A stretch of 64,000 nt of DNA, from the NCBI GenBank assembly GCA_025526935.1, contig JAHLKD010000042.1, positions 186,001-250,000 of the forward strand. The letters run 5' to 3'. Positions 32,327 to 44,280 of this stretch are shown piece by piece. Under the pieces are notes generated by a model. The model ran no database searches. It was not told the origin of the DNA and saw nothing but the letters and a program-made list of their open reading frames with translations. Position numbers and translations under genes: made by a program. The stretch's first letter is position 1, and the number at the start of each line of letters is the position of its first letter. Source of the stretch: Cladochytrium replicatum. Taxonomy: Eukaryota > Chytridiomycota > Chytridiomycetes > Cladochytriales > Cladochytriaceae.

Positions 32327-32934
32327 AGTATTATATGTTTCGTGTGATTAGCCCAAGGAGGTGAACGAGGTGGTGGCCTCAGTCGGCTCTTCTGTTTCTT
32401 CTTTTTGCCGAATTGTGAATTATCTTCAGCACTTAGAAATCCTTAAATAAGAGCATCAATCTTGCAAACTCACTATGTTTCGATGGAGAGTAAACCGATT
32501 TAAAGCAGCCAACCCCTTGTAATGAACCACAGTTCTCTCTTTTTTCTTCCCTAATGGTGATCAGGCAGCGTTGGTAGCCCTTGACCGCAATTTTGGTTTG
32601 ATGCAAAATAGCGATCGTGTGTTTTGCAGACGAACGGGTTCAAATGCGAGCAAGGAGATCAAAGTCGCGGTGTAGAACGAAGATAAACCTCCTCGGGTTG
32701 GTCTGGCGAGCAAATCGGAGCAACTCAGAAGAAACTAGTTTAGTTTGCGCTGAAAAAGTAAGCAAGGTGTGGCTGACGAAGAATCGTTGAAGAGTTTCAT
32801 TGAAGCAAGTTGTGGACACTGAATGGAGTCGATGGTGAACTGGGAAACACTCGAAACAACAAACAACCCAAAACAAAAGCACAAATGGCAATACAGCATG
32901 CCTAATCGAACAAAAAGCAAACCTGGAAAACTTC
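32327..32934. other. Convergent intergenic stretch
   Basis: Lies between the 3' ends of copy C (plus) and the next minus-strand gene. Open frames here (for example minus 32942-32640) have no start context or family resemblance. Probably 3' UTRs and spacer. Confidence 0.4.
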
Positions 32935-34091
32935 TCAGGCATGATTGATGAGAATCCATCGCATAAAGATCACAAAAGTCACAACGATACCCCCATACTG
33001 GACAGCCGGCCTCATCACAACAGCAAGTACATCAGCAACTATCGAAAGAACAAAGGCCAATTTCGTAAGAATGCCATAAAACAGTGGAAGGAACAAGCCT
33101 GCGAAGAAAATGATCCCAACCACATGCCCACGAGGGACAGGATTCCGACTTTGGCCCGGGAATGGGACAAAACTGAGTATTAATCTCTCGAGGCTCGATC
33201 CCACCGACTGCCACGACACGGTGCCGGTGGGCCACACGGACTGAAAACTCATGGTTGGAATTGAAAATGATGTTGGCAACGCGACGGAAGGTAGTCCTCC
33301 TGTGACCCACGAAGGAACCCACGACATTCCTCCCGCAGGAATCATCGATTCCCACCAAGGTTTCGATGGAGCGGCGTGAGCAGGCTGGCCCGGATTTACA
33401 TCCTGAAATGGCGCACTTCGGGTCCATTGTTGTGCTGACGACGCCGATTGCGGTGGAGGTGGTGGATCTGGTGACACGGGCTGCCATGGCTGCGGTCGTG
33501 GTCCGCGGGGTGCTTGGCTTTGCGTTCCCCACGGCCACCATGGACTGGACTGTGTGTTCACAGCCGGTGTGGTCTGTACTGGTATCACTCGCGGTTGAGA
33601 AGCTTCTGAAGGCCTCCCAGAAGCACGCCCGATTGGTACTGACTGCGGCTGCGACGGTTGTTCCGATCCAACCGTTTGGAACGGGTTACGCTGGTGAGCT
33701 CCTCTGGCGGGGGAATCTGGTGGCGTGTCCCATGGTCTCGGCGATCGGGTTTGCGTAGGTGGAGCTGTGTGATTCCGCTCAAGGTGAGCTCGATACGCTT
33801 CCCTTGTCTCTTCAATCAATCGCAGCGCCGACATGTGCTCCTAAAAAGAAAGGAGTCATTGGTATTGCGGGGACGAATATGCTACGATGTACATACGTCT
33901 ATAGCTACTTCGAATGCATGAATCGCCGCATTCCTAACCGATTCGGGTAGGTGTTCGTTCTGGATAATGGGCAGCAGAGACTCCTGGGCGGCAGCCAGGG
34001 ATGCAAAGTTTGATTCGATCAGCCGCTGAGCTCTTTCAGCGTCAACTTCCGACATTGAAAAAGAAGCGAGCTGTTGCCATAGCCTCTCCAT
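32935..34091 (-). CDS. Two-helix tail membrane protein with helical N-terminal domain
   Basis: Exons 34091-33897 and 33840-32935 join across a 56-bp GTATGT...TAG intron, giving 366 residues. Residues 1-95 are predicted helical and soluble (LASFSMSEVDAERAQRLIES, ALRLIEETREAYRAHLE), similar in feel to a small microtubule- or membrane-trafficking helical domain. Residues 95-230 are Pro/Gln/Ser/Trp rich. Near the C terminus are two long hydrophobic stretches (VVGIIFFAGLFLPLFYGI and FVLSIVADVLAVV, then YGGIVVTFVIFMRWIL), so the protein is anchored by a C-terminal hairpin. I do not recognise the family; an organelle tether or MIT-like adaptor is a guess. Confidence 0.65.
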
Positions 34092-34208
34092 TGGTGTTCG
34101 AATCCATACAGTTTATGAGGTGGAGGAGGTCGCGCACATATGGCAGATCAGCCACACATATGTGTGTGTGTGAAGGTTCATATTTTTTAACAGTCTTGAG
34201 TAATATCT

Positions 34209-37200
34209 TCAATTTGGTTCTGAACGTTGTTTCGCCAGTGCGCTCTCGAGTATCGCCCGAGCTTTCGCAGCTTCCCTTTCGAATTCCCTTACCATCCGTT
34301 CTCCTTCCTCACGCACCCTCTTCTCCTGCTCGCTTGTTACCCATTCAATGAACTCCCCTGCGGTCATATTCACCCTCTCTTCCCCTACCCAAGCACGCAA
34401 ATCTCCATCCTCAAGGCTTTTATAGGATGGGTCATCCTTAGACAGCCGCGGATTCACCAATCCCATTGGAGTCATCAAGATCTTCAACATGGACGCGACA
34501 GAGTTGAGATCGGGTACGCCGCGATTCAGTCGAGGTGTTTTTTCAGCTTCGACGAGTAGGCTGTGTCGGTTAAGCTGAGCTGGCGTCGAGAATATGGATA
34601 CCTGATTGGGGCTGGGATATTCAACTGTTCCATGATCTTTGTCCATCACTTCCAAATGCTTTTGCATGGTGACATCTTCCTCGCTCGGCTGTTTGTGATC
34701 GGAGCTTTCTACGCCTTCCTTGAGACCATTTCCCCCAGTCTGCATGATTGTGGGGAGCTCGTCCTCTTGCATTGGGTCATCGTCGGCTGCCTCGCGCTCG
34801 GAATCGTCTTTATGGTAGAAGGTTCGGCTGGCAAGCAAAATTGTCCGATCCGCGCTCGGTGCAGCGACTGATACGTGTTTGGTCCCAACAGACCGATGTG
34901 GTGTAATGTCGGGAAGCTCCACATCGCTCTCTTTCTCGTCTTCAGCTTGCTCGTCCTTAAACTTCACAGTGCGAAGCAAGACAGTTCGATCTGCGCTCGG
35001 CGCGATAAGAGATTTGTCTTTGGAACCCACTGATCGATGAGGCGTTGCTTCCGCATCGTCAACCATCATGCTGTTCTCCACAACTTGATCCACTTGCTCG
35101 TTGTCCCAGTGCTTATTTTTCAGCAATACAGTCCGATCGTCCCAGTGCTTATTTTTCAGCAATACAGTCCGATCTGCGCTCGGTGCAACCTCAGATATGT
35201 CCTGAATTTGGTGGCCGACGTATCGTTGCGGTGTACCATCATCAAGGACATTCGTGCCACTCTCCCGGGCTTCCCTTATCCGCTCCGTAAGTTGGAAAGA
35301 CATTTCAGCTTCCTCGGTCTTTCCTTGGAGACATATCAGCGCCGCCTCCATTTTTTTTTGAATTTCATCGCTTTCGTCATCGTCCTCCTCCATGTCCTCA
35401 TTTTCCATGAGCTCCTCTGCAATCGAGCTGAGTTCGTCCATGATTTCCGTTAGTGGATCAATAACCGAAGCTCCAGAGGCACGAGCTACAATAACACTTG
35501 AAGGACGCTTCGAGAAAGAGATTTGTTGGTCAGAAACTCCCGACGCATCCTGAATGTTTGCAGTTCCAGATTTCGATGTCAAGCGGAAGCTGCGGTCTGC
35601 ATTTTCGTGTGTAACATTCTCATCATTATTGCCATTCACGTTAGTAACCGAATCATTCTTTGCGTCCAACAAACTCTGATGGTCCACGGTAGCTTGTGAA
35701 CTACTGTCGAACTCAAAGTAAACGTCTACGATGTCTTCCAGTTGCGACTTGTTCACATTTTTGATTCCAGAAAGTTCGGCAGAGTTGTCCTGGACGTGCT
35801 TTCTCGGTAACTCAACTACCGCAGTTCTCCGCTGCGGTTTCCGATCGGCAGCCCGTGTTTTCACATCGAATGCATCCATAGCTGAACGCTTCCTTGGGGT
35901 GAGCACATTTGGAGAGCCAGGTTCAGCAGTCGTAACTGGGCTTCTTCTCGGCGTTCTGAGATCAACAGGCACCGACAAAGGCTCTTCCGCAGCGGCAACG
36001 GAAAGGTCCGTGTCCATTGATTCTGGTTCGGTACGTTCGGTTTGCTCTTCTATGTGAACACTGTCATCTGCAAATAGCCGAGCGGAGAGATCGTCAACAT
36101 GAAATCTTTCATCTTGTGCGTGGGCAGGCGATGATGGGAGCGACTCTGCTTTGTCCACTGGCATTTCACTCGCAATTTGATGATCCACGATGTTGTCGCT
36201 TTGTTGACTGCCCAATTTCTTCTCGCCGGATTCGGCATACGCTATTTCGAGCAGCTGGTACGGACCGTTATCTACCACATGGTGTTGATCATTGTCCGAT
36301 TTTGAGGGCGGCACATCATGAGCTTTGTGTTCGGGCACGTCATGTTCCCGTTCATCGTCGGATTCCATATTCTTGGCCGCTTTCTTTGTGCGAGAGCCTT
36401 TTGTGAACTTAGTTCCCTTGGCTTTTGGTTTACATATTGCGACACCATTATGGTTATCGTTCGTCCCCTCGACCTCCGCATCATCCTCGGCTTTCTTTAT
36501 CCTCCTTTTTGTGGGTTTCGCGCCGCGTTTCGCCTTCGGTTTCTCAACCACATCAACAGCAGCTGCATTATCTGCGTCCCCGTCATCTTCCTCTGGTTTA
36601 GCTTTAGCACTCTTCTTGCCTCGAGTTACACCTTTCCGGGATTTCGTCGGTTTGCTCTCCTTTGGTGGAACATTTTCCACTTCTTCCAGGTCTGTCGGGT
36701 CCCATACAGCACTAGTTTCTGGCTGTAGTGCAGGGCTGTCAGCTCGGGAAGTCACTTGATAGGTTTTCTGGGTGCCAATTAATTTCGATTAACTTTGTAA
36801 CTTTAGATGGTCTTACCTTGCTCTGAGCATCAGAGACTTCGGCTTTTGCAGAAATCGATCCATTTACAGCTTTGGTGCGAATGACAAATGGGCACACATC
36901 TTTCTTACGCCTTTCATGCTCAGCCCTAAAAAAGAATCTCTCAGGGTAACGCACATGAACCCTTTGAACCGAAATCTCACCAAGGATCGTCGCCCGCGTC
37001 CCAATCACCTAGCTCACAACCGCAATACATGCACTCAACACTGTCGTCGCATGAATTTTCTCCCACGAACACAAGTCCAGCCCGAGCCATCTTCTCTTTT
37101 GAACATGATTCGAATCCCTTTTTCCTCTCCAGGGGCCACCAGTCACCGAACGTATCCAGCCGTGCACTGTACATTTCCTCTGCCTCTGGTGGAAACGGAC

Positions 37201-37618
37201 CAGAGGCGGATCCTTCACCACCAGCCGTCGAAGATAGCCCCGCTTCTGGATGCAACGTTCCTCTCCCGGCTTTCTCTCTCCTGGTCCGTCTCACTGCACC
37301 AGATTGCTGATTTCTCGCCTGGCTGGCTTTCCACTCTCGTGCGCGGTACTGCGCGATGATCCACGGGCAATCATTGGCGAGCTTGAAGTGAACTTCAAAG
37401 GGATCGTCTTCTGGTAGGTAGATTCCGTAGCTGGTCGATGTACCGCAGTAGAAGCATGTTAGACGGTCTGGGCGGCGTTCTTTGGGATCGAAAAAGAATC
37501 CAGCGCGAGCGAGCTTGACGGGAGTCCAGGCTTTGTTACCTTCGAAATCACTGGAAGCAAATGTTTCTTTCCGCATCTCTGCGTACCGCATATCTGGCCT
37601 TGCTGCCTGGTGCGCCAT
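34209..37618 (-). CDS. BIR1: Survivin/Bir1-type chromosomal passenger protein, two BIR domains
   Basis: Chromosomal passenger complex subunit that targets Aurora B and INCENP to centromeres; survivin-type BIR domains read phosphorylated H3-Thr3. Exons 37618-36981, 36925-36817 and 36767-34209 join in frame: 1101 residues. BIR1 is at about 12-90 (KLARAGFFFDPKERRPDRLT, CFYC, HFKLANDCPW) and BIR2 at about 170-240 (MARAGLVFVGENSCDD, CMYCG, DDPW, then EHERRKKDVCPF); each keeps the CxxC, His, Cys zinc set. Intron 1 splits BIR2 just before its zinc His. The long middle is Lys/Glu rich and disordered with basic patches, then repeats around APSADRTVLL (residues about 610-770), and a C-terminal coiled coil (EQEKRVREEGERMVREFE) expected to bind INCENP and borealin. 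The domain pair and length match fungal Bir1. Confidence 0.92.
35103..35174. repeat. Exact 36-bp tandem duplication in BIR1
   Basis: Two directly adjacent identical 36-bp units (35103-35138 and 35139-35174) duplicate 12 codons of BIR1, giving DRTVLLKNKHWD twice. The unit lies inside the larger APSADRTVLL repeat region, so it looks like a very recent in-frame expansion. Confidence 0.95.
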
Positions 37619-38383
37619 TGTTGTTCGTTCGGGGTGTGTGAGGTGAGACACGCGTCCAGAATGCAATTTAGCATATTTGGGAACAGCGAGATCTGGACAT
37701 TATTCACCGGACTGGCTCTGGGTCCGATTCAAAGCGCTGCTTTCGCTGAATATCTCGTTGATATCTTTGGTGCCGTGGACATGGAGTTGAGAGTGTATGG
37801 CGGTACTTTGCACAGAAAGTGGATTTTTTTTTTAATTTATTATTAAGTTAGAAAATGGGGGATTCACCTTGTGACTGCTTAAAACAAGTGAGCATCCATC
37901 CCATACAGCTTCCTTTCACTTTCAATTAAAGACAAAGTCTTCCTTTTGATGATGACGATGACGGGTTCAGATCTAAAAATAGAACCACATTATTGGTTCT
38001 AAAAATAGCTCATCAAGCCAACTGGTCAAAACGGTCAAAATAGGCCAACCGTCTTCTCTACCGCCGTTGCCGAGGCGATTTGTGATGAGCCATCAGCCTT
38101 CCACACCTTCACAGAATCACATCCGCCCATACTGCCCAATCCCCGCCCTTTTTTGTGCTCTAAATTTGTGACGGGCGCGCCACCATCTCTCACGTGAGCA
38201 AGCCTCTTACGCCTTCAAAAGCTTCCCACACCCCGAGTTTGGCGGAGAAGGACAAGCACTTGCGGGGCGAATTCATCACGAACCGGCAGAACTCTCTATC
38301 GGTGCTACCACCATATCAATTTCATCGCTGTTTTGGCTCATAGACGCGTGGGAGTCAGTAGAAGCTTCAAAACCTCTTCGAGA
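37619..38383. other. Divergent intergenic region between BIR1 and the SEL1 gene
   Basis: About 765 bp between two divergent starts. A GTG-initiated frame at 38194-38340 is open but has no ATG. The stretch may hold an untranslated or missed first exon of the SEL1 gene. No named element is recognised. Confidence 0.35.
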
Positions 38384-40141
38384 ATGGCATCACTCCGCAA
38401 CTCCGTGCTCTTCGCGTATGCCTCATCTCAGCTACTGGATAAGAACCAAAATACAAGACCCTTCTCTCATTTCGCCAAGGCTGCATTAGGCGGCCATGTC
38501 AGTTCGGCAGCCATTCTCGGCTTCTGCTTCGAGTTTGGGTTGTCAGGCATCAGCGTCAATTACCAAGTTTGCGAAAGGTGGGTCATGACTACTTCTTGCC
38601 TAGAATGTGATACTGATGTGCGTGCTGATGCATGGCTCGCTATTGCTCAGATGGTATACATCGGCAGCAAGGAGGGGTAGTGGACTCGCGGCTGCACGTC
38701 TGGCTTTCCTCAAGACACACGGTCGACGAAACTTGAAGATTAACCAAGCCGATGCCGAATCCTGGAGACAACTCTGCAACAAGAAAGGAGAGCAAGAGCT
38801 CCGATGGCTCATTGTTGCTGCTGAGGCTGGTCTTGGTGAGTCGATCATTAAGTTATTGAACGTATGTCATACTTACTTCATTTCCCTTAGCTGCCGCACA
38901 ATTTTCTCTCGCGCTCTGCTACTACAACGGGATCGCTCTTCCAGAGGACGATTCACTAGCTTTTCAGTGGTGCGAGAAAGCAGCTCACCAGGGTCTCGCT
39001 GGAGCACAGAATGTGCTCGGAAATTTATACATTGAGGGTTCTGGCTGCGAAATTAACCACTCCCTCGGACTCTCATGGTATATCAAGGCTGCCGAGCAGC
39101 GTGAGGTAAAATCACTTACATTGAAATTCGAGTTATTATCGCTGATCACCAACCATCCAATAGTCCGCTGCAATCTATAACATCGGCACCCTTTTCGAGC
39201 GCGGGCTAGCAGTAGAAGAAGATCAATTCCAAGCATTCGACTGGTACATCCGTGCAGCCGCCTATGGTTCCGTGAACGCCCAAAATGTCTTGGGTATATT
39301 CTACGAGCAAGGCACAGCGATTAGTCAAAACAAGTTTGAAGCAGTTTCCTACTACACCAAGGCGGCGATGGCGGGCCACCCGCACGCACAATACAACCTC
39401 GGTCGATGCTTCCACGATGGCTTTGGGTGTGAAAAGAACGATATGCTTGCGGTCGGATGGTTTGATCTCGCTGCACAACAGGATCATGTTCTTTCGCTGC
39501 TATCAGTTGCGATTGCTCATGAACTTGGCATTGGGACACCTATTGACAAAGCGAGGAGTTTGCAGTATTTCCGCCGGGCCGCTGCCCGAGACTCTGAGGA
39601 AGCCAAGAGAAGACTTTCGGAAGTCGTCGCACTTCATATGCTTGTACCTGCTCGAACCATCCTCGGCCCGCGTGCACAATCATCCGAATCCAAGATTCAA
39701 GAGCTTCCTATGGAGATCGTGGAGCAAATTCTCGCTTCCCTGGACCCTGACAACATCCTTTCCAAGTCCCAACGTCGCGCCGTGCTGAATTACGCAATGA
39801 ATTCGAAAACTCTCGTCAAGGGGCCAATGTTTTCTCGACAGCGTTTCCTGGATCGGGTTGGAATCCAGATGATTGAGAAACTGTGCAAATGCAAAACCTG
39901 CAAATCGATCAAGCACATGATGGCGGCTCTAGAACCCCGTGAGTATATTCCAGTGGCAGTTGTCGGGTCGTCGGTGTCTTCAGAGACCCTTTCGGTTGGC
40001 GAGGATGAGCTTGCGGACATCTCGTTCTCGTCGCTTTCGTCCGCGACGTTATCGGTATCTGAGGAGGTAGTCGACAGCGATGAGGAAAGTGCAGTTCTCA
40101 CCGACGAGCCGTCTTTCTCTTCCCTCGATACGATCATTTAA
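38384..40141 (+). CDS. SEL1-repeat protein
   Basis: Exons 38384-38577, 38651-38835, 38891-39105 and 39164-40141 join with all phases closing: 523 residues. From about residue 20 to 370 run some eight to nine SEL1 repeats of about 36 residues: AAAQFSLALCYYNGIALPED then AFQWCEKAAHQGL, AGAQNVLGNLYIEGSG, AAIYNIGTLFERGLAVEED, NAQNVLGIFYEQGTAI, HAQYNLGRCFHDGFGC. These alpha-solenoids act as adaptors, for example in ER-associated degradation (Hrd3) and chitin synthase regulation (Chs4/Skt5), but nothing here singles out either. After residue 375 an F-box-like IQELPMEIVEQILASLDPD and a CKCKTCK cluster follow, then an acidic Ser-rich tail. The first repeat is incomplete, so an upstream exon may be missing. 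Confidence 0.85.
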
Positions 40142-40809
40142 ACTTTTTCGCAAATGTTTTGCAACATCTTTGGCACTGCATTCTCAGACGTCTCGCAGCA
40201 GCAACCATTTTTTCAACAGCTTTATTCACCCCGTCGCTCTTTGCGTTATTTGCCAAGCTGTTTTCATTAACATTCCTTTCACTTTTGGTTTGCAATGTTA
40301 TTTGCTTTTCGTAAATTCTTTTGATTTGCGTTACAACGTCTTCTAGTATTTCATTCCCCTGCGGTAATCTCAAGATTCTCGACAGGATTGTCTTCCGTGG
40401 AAATACGAACTGTCACATACTTTCCTTCTTGATTGTTGTTAATCTCCCATATCTCGAAATTCGCTGGTTGATTCTCCAGCAACTTTTCGCTTTTGACTGA
40501 AGTTTTTAATGTTTAGGACCGAGCCCCTTGTTTGAGATCGATGAAATTTCAGTCTTGTCATTTCCACTTGTGGCTCCTTTCTATCAAGATGATACTGTTG
40601 AATGCTTACCTCATTTCTCACATTTTCCATGTATCATCATATATGTTCTCGGAAACAGAAATGAAGATCAAATAGTTTACAATTGTCTACCAAGACTGTG
40701 CATCTGATTCAACCGGTATTGGAGGAAGCGTTGCTTACCGCCTCGATAGTGATCCTGTCATTGTTTATTCCGCCTGGCTCTCGTGATTGGCGCATCTGAC
40801 TCGTTCGGC

Positions 40810-42640
40810 TCACAGTCCGCTCATGGGCATGTCTTTGGTGGAAATGATTTGATCCAGGCAACACAACCTGCTTGGTGCTAAGTTATGCGATGAAGGACGC
40901 ATCCCGGCCAGAGAAAGTAGAATCTGAGTCAGAGGAACCTGGAGGTCCTCGTTTATTTTTGCAGACATAAAGCCTCGCAGCAGGGTCTTCAGCTCTTCGT
41001 TTTGATTCGGAATGCTGCGGTTATCTTTGGGGAATGTACCAACGCTCACTAAGTAGATCATGGTAACTCGCCATTGCTGCGTAAACCGCCTACAAGGGTG
41101 GAGTGATTTAGAGATAAAGCGACAAGATAACTATAAGTATTTGTCAACCTTCCAGATGCGGAAGTTTCTATCGTCCAAACCACCAGCCATGCGCCAGTAG
41201 AACTCAATGACAGATGTGTATGCTCGTGTTATGAAGAATCGATTGCTCTTCATGTTCTTGTTTCGCGGGATAGTCAGTTCGGTTCTCCTCAACAAACCGT
41301 CTCTACGCCCGCACGACGTCGTTGTGGTGTATCAATTGGGGGAGTGTGTCTCCACCGATTCTATCGTCATGTTAAGGCGGTCTGTCGAAAGAGATCAATC
41401 GACCGCCTTTGTATGCATAGGTTCTGCTTACGGAGAGTTGGGCGATCTTCCGTTTCTGAGTGCCCAGAATGGTTCCGTTCTCCTCTTCACGTTACTTAAG
41501 CACCTGAAAGTTGTACTCCACATTTTCGGCGTTGAGCTGGTACATATCTCCCATCTTTAGATTCGTTCTGTTTGTAAACTTTGCCATCCAACCTGTTGCA
41601 GCAGCTGTTCCAAACTTGGACATCTGTCTCGAGCTTTATCTTCACAAGGTTGTACTCTTCCGCATCATGGATCCCTAGCTGCTCAAGCTGCTGAATTTGA
41701 TCTTCGATCGTCTCCGCTCATCTCCCTCCATGAACTTCCATTTGATGTGTTAAGCGTGACCTTTAATAATCCATATTGCCCTTCATTCTCCCTTCGTTGT
41801 GTCAGAATTGGTTCAACTTTAGCAAGGTTTGTGTCTATCAACTCAGTTCGCTCTTCCACGTATGCTTTCTCGATCTGCCAAGCTCCTATGCCTCTCCATT
41901 CGCTCCGGCAACAAATCTGTCCAAACAATCTTCCACTGGAGACTTTATGTAAGAGTAAAATATACCGATTCTTCAGCTTGTCGTGTTAAAACTAACCACT
42001 GACCCAAAATACTGCCAAGGTATTCTAGCCACAGTGTCAGTTGCTCTTATCCCTCGATATCCAACATGTTGTTTCAGCTCTTTGATGTACTCATTATCTT
42101 TTCCGTGAGTTCAGCGAAGTATCCATTAATGAGCCTGTTGTTTGCCGCAATCAGCGCGTCGCACCCCTCCTTTTGCTCTGAAATCATCTTTACGTTCCCC
42201 GATCAGACGAAAGTTCATCTCGTTGTAACATCAATCTTCCTCGAACAACTTGAAAGCCACCAGAGTGCCATTCCCCTTGAATTATCGTCTACATAGCTGA
42301 TGATTTTGCAGACTATTCATCTCTCTTATGATCCCACAAATCTAACATATTCTCCCTTTCGTCTCGTCGACTCACTTCGGTCAACCCGAATATTTGTGAT
42401 CAATATTCAGTACCAGCCATCTTTACTCGGGCTTTCAATAGTGGAAATAGAGCATTGTCTGATCACCAGCTTGGACTTTGGTTGGGATGGTGGTTGTTTC
42501 TGCTGCATCACCGAATTGTCAGCTTCAGGAGCAGCATCAGCGACAGGAATCTGCCCATCTGAGGCAGCAGCTCGTGTCTTTGCTTCACTTAATCATTATC
42601 GGCACCGTCCTGTGCGTTCGCAGTACCGGTGATCTCTCCG
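40810..42640 (-). pseudogene. DRC1: Decayed DRC1 (flagellar nexin-dynein regulatory complex subunit 1)
   Basis: In order on the minus strand, in shifting frames: SVMQQKQPPSQPKSKLV (about 42530); MISEQKEGCDALIAANNRL followed by EKDNEYIKELKQHVG (42190-42060); IEKAYVEERTELIDTNLAKV (about 41870); DAEEYNLVKIKLETDVQV (about 41660); MYQLNAENVEYNFQVLK, a stop, then REEENGTILGTQKRKI (41545-41440); and at the end NQNEELKTLLRGFMSAKINE then LQVPLTQIL (41010-40920). These match DRC1's long coiled coil (YQLNxEKLEYNxQVLKKRDEEN and the C-terminal ELxxLLxxYxxxxINxELQVPPTQ). A TAA replaces a conserved Lys codon inside the best block, and several frameshifts occur, so it cannot be rescued by splicing alone. Confidence 0.82.
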
Positions 42641-42748
42641 TGCTTGACCCTGTGATGTGATTGAGCTGATCATGATTTGATTGTCACGTTTGAAAAAATA
42701 ACATTCAAAAAACAACAAAAAATGACAAATTTGTGAACCCAAGCTTGA

Positions 42749-44207
42749 CTATCGTGTCTTTCTGCGTGCCTTACGGCTCACATGCGATCCAGTTTGTGTA
42801 TTGTGTTGGATAGATTGGCGCTTTCGTTTTCGTGAAAAGTCATCCGCTACAGCTGAACGAATTTGAACATTCTCGGTGGTTGTATTGTTGACTTCAATGG
42901 CGGTCAAGACACGATCTGATTTCCTCCTAAGATTGTATTCGGTTCTCGTATTCTGGTCATCGTTGCCAGATGGCATGATGTTAGAATTGGAAAGACCAGT
43001 TGTGCTACCGTTTCGAGTGCGTTTCGATTGTTGATCCTGCTCTCTCGTGCTTCGCTTATCACCTTCACCCTGCGACTGGCGTAGGGTGGCGCTTCGAGTT
43101 AGTCGTCGTGGATTCTGATCTTCGTTTTCATCCACTTGGTCCCTGTTCATGCCAGCGTTCTCGGCACCATCTTTCAATCCACCCACTCCTGCATTGCTGT
43201 TGCGGCGGGTGGACGGGAAAGTTCTTCTGCGTCTCGAGCGGGAAAGTTGTTGGTTATTTCCCTTTTTCTGTGGATCAGTCCTGCTCAGCTTGCTCAGCAG
43301 ATCTGTTTGTCGGAAGTTAGGAAAGAATACTTCAAGATTTCGACTTAAGCTGACCATTGGGCAACGTGATTTGATCTTCAAGAGACGACTTTTTTGACCT
43401 TTGTCGTGAAGATACGCCTTCCTTCGTTGAAACATCTTTATCGAATGACTCTGCATCGGGGTTAGCAGCGGCAGGGCTGTTCGGGGTGTCAGATAAAGGG
43501 GTGTCAGATAAAAAACACTCGCAAAATTTTCGACCTACAGCGCTGGTTCTCTGGTCACTTTGTCTGCTAACTGGGTATTACGGCTTTCCGATCGACCCAG
43601 CCTTTTCCCATCACTTTTCTGCGACACTGCCGATATCAGAGGTTGGTTAGTCGAAAATTCAACAATGATGTTTCTCACCTTCAATCACCTCACGCTCTCC
43701 CTCTTCCTCATTGCGATGAACCACATTTTCAACATTCTCTTTGTCTGAAGGACTATTCTGTCCGCCAGCCTGGACTTCCCGTGTTTGTTCAGTCAATGCG
43801 GCATTTTGAGTAAGCCAGAATGGCGCAAGTGGATTGAGTCGAAGATCGTCAATTCTTCGTCTGAACAAGAAAACGTGCTGGATAGATGGATAGATGTGTG
43901 AATTCATCGCCTTCGCGCTTTGAAAGTAAGCAATTACCGGCTCAGGGGCGTGGATAATGTAATGTTCCCATCCAGGCGACATGATGATCCCAATCGACCT
44001 CCATTCTTCCTCAGTCAAAAGTCGACTGACGTGGCTGGACGGAATGAATTTCAATAGTTCTCGAGGGATTTTAACGTCTCTGCATATTTATGAGGTTAAT
44101 CAACGAAGATACGAAGTGGGAGAACACTCTTCATACCGATATCTGTATAGACCACCATCGTCCAAATAGTACGACCCGTAGCGGATCTGCTGGAGCAATT
44201 CCTGCAT
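42749..44207 (-). CDS. CKS1: Cks1-type CDK regulatory subunit with long basic C-terminal tail
   Basis: Cks proteins bind cyclin-dependent kinase and recognise phospho-Thr to promote multisite phosphorylation. Exons 44207-44137, 44079-43938, 43877-43679, 43626-43539, 43476-43355 and 43302-42749 join with all phases closing: 391 residues. The Cks fold spans residues 3-82: IRYGSYYLDDGGLYRYRDV, IPRELLKFIPSSHVSRLLTE, EEWRSIGIIMSPGWEHYIIH, APEP then HVFLFRR. The anion-pocket residues (RYRDV, SPGWEHY) and the HxPEPHxxLFRR end are kept; intron 2 falls between APEP and HVFLFRR. Normal Cks proteins are 75-150 residues. Here about 300 further residues, Arg/Lys/Ser/Asn rich with RSRRRR and SRKRKRQ nuclear-localisation-like clusters, follow. 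Splice sites of exons 4-6 are my weakest. Confidence 0.85.
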
Positions 44208-44280
44208 TTCAACGTCGTCGTCGAAACTTACCCTTTGTTGAATAATTAACACGGTTCTACAAGCATTGAAAATCGAAGGT

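Noticed and set aside
41207-41560. Plus-strand 117-residue ORF
   Set aside because: Lies antisense to the best-conserved DRC1 block; the minus strand explains the sequence.
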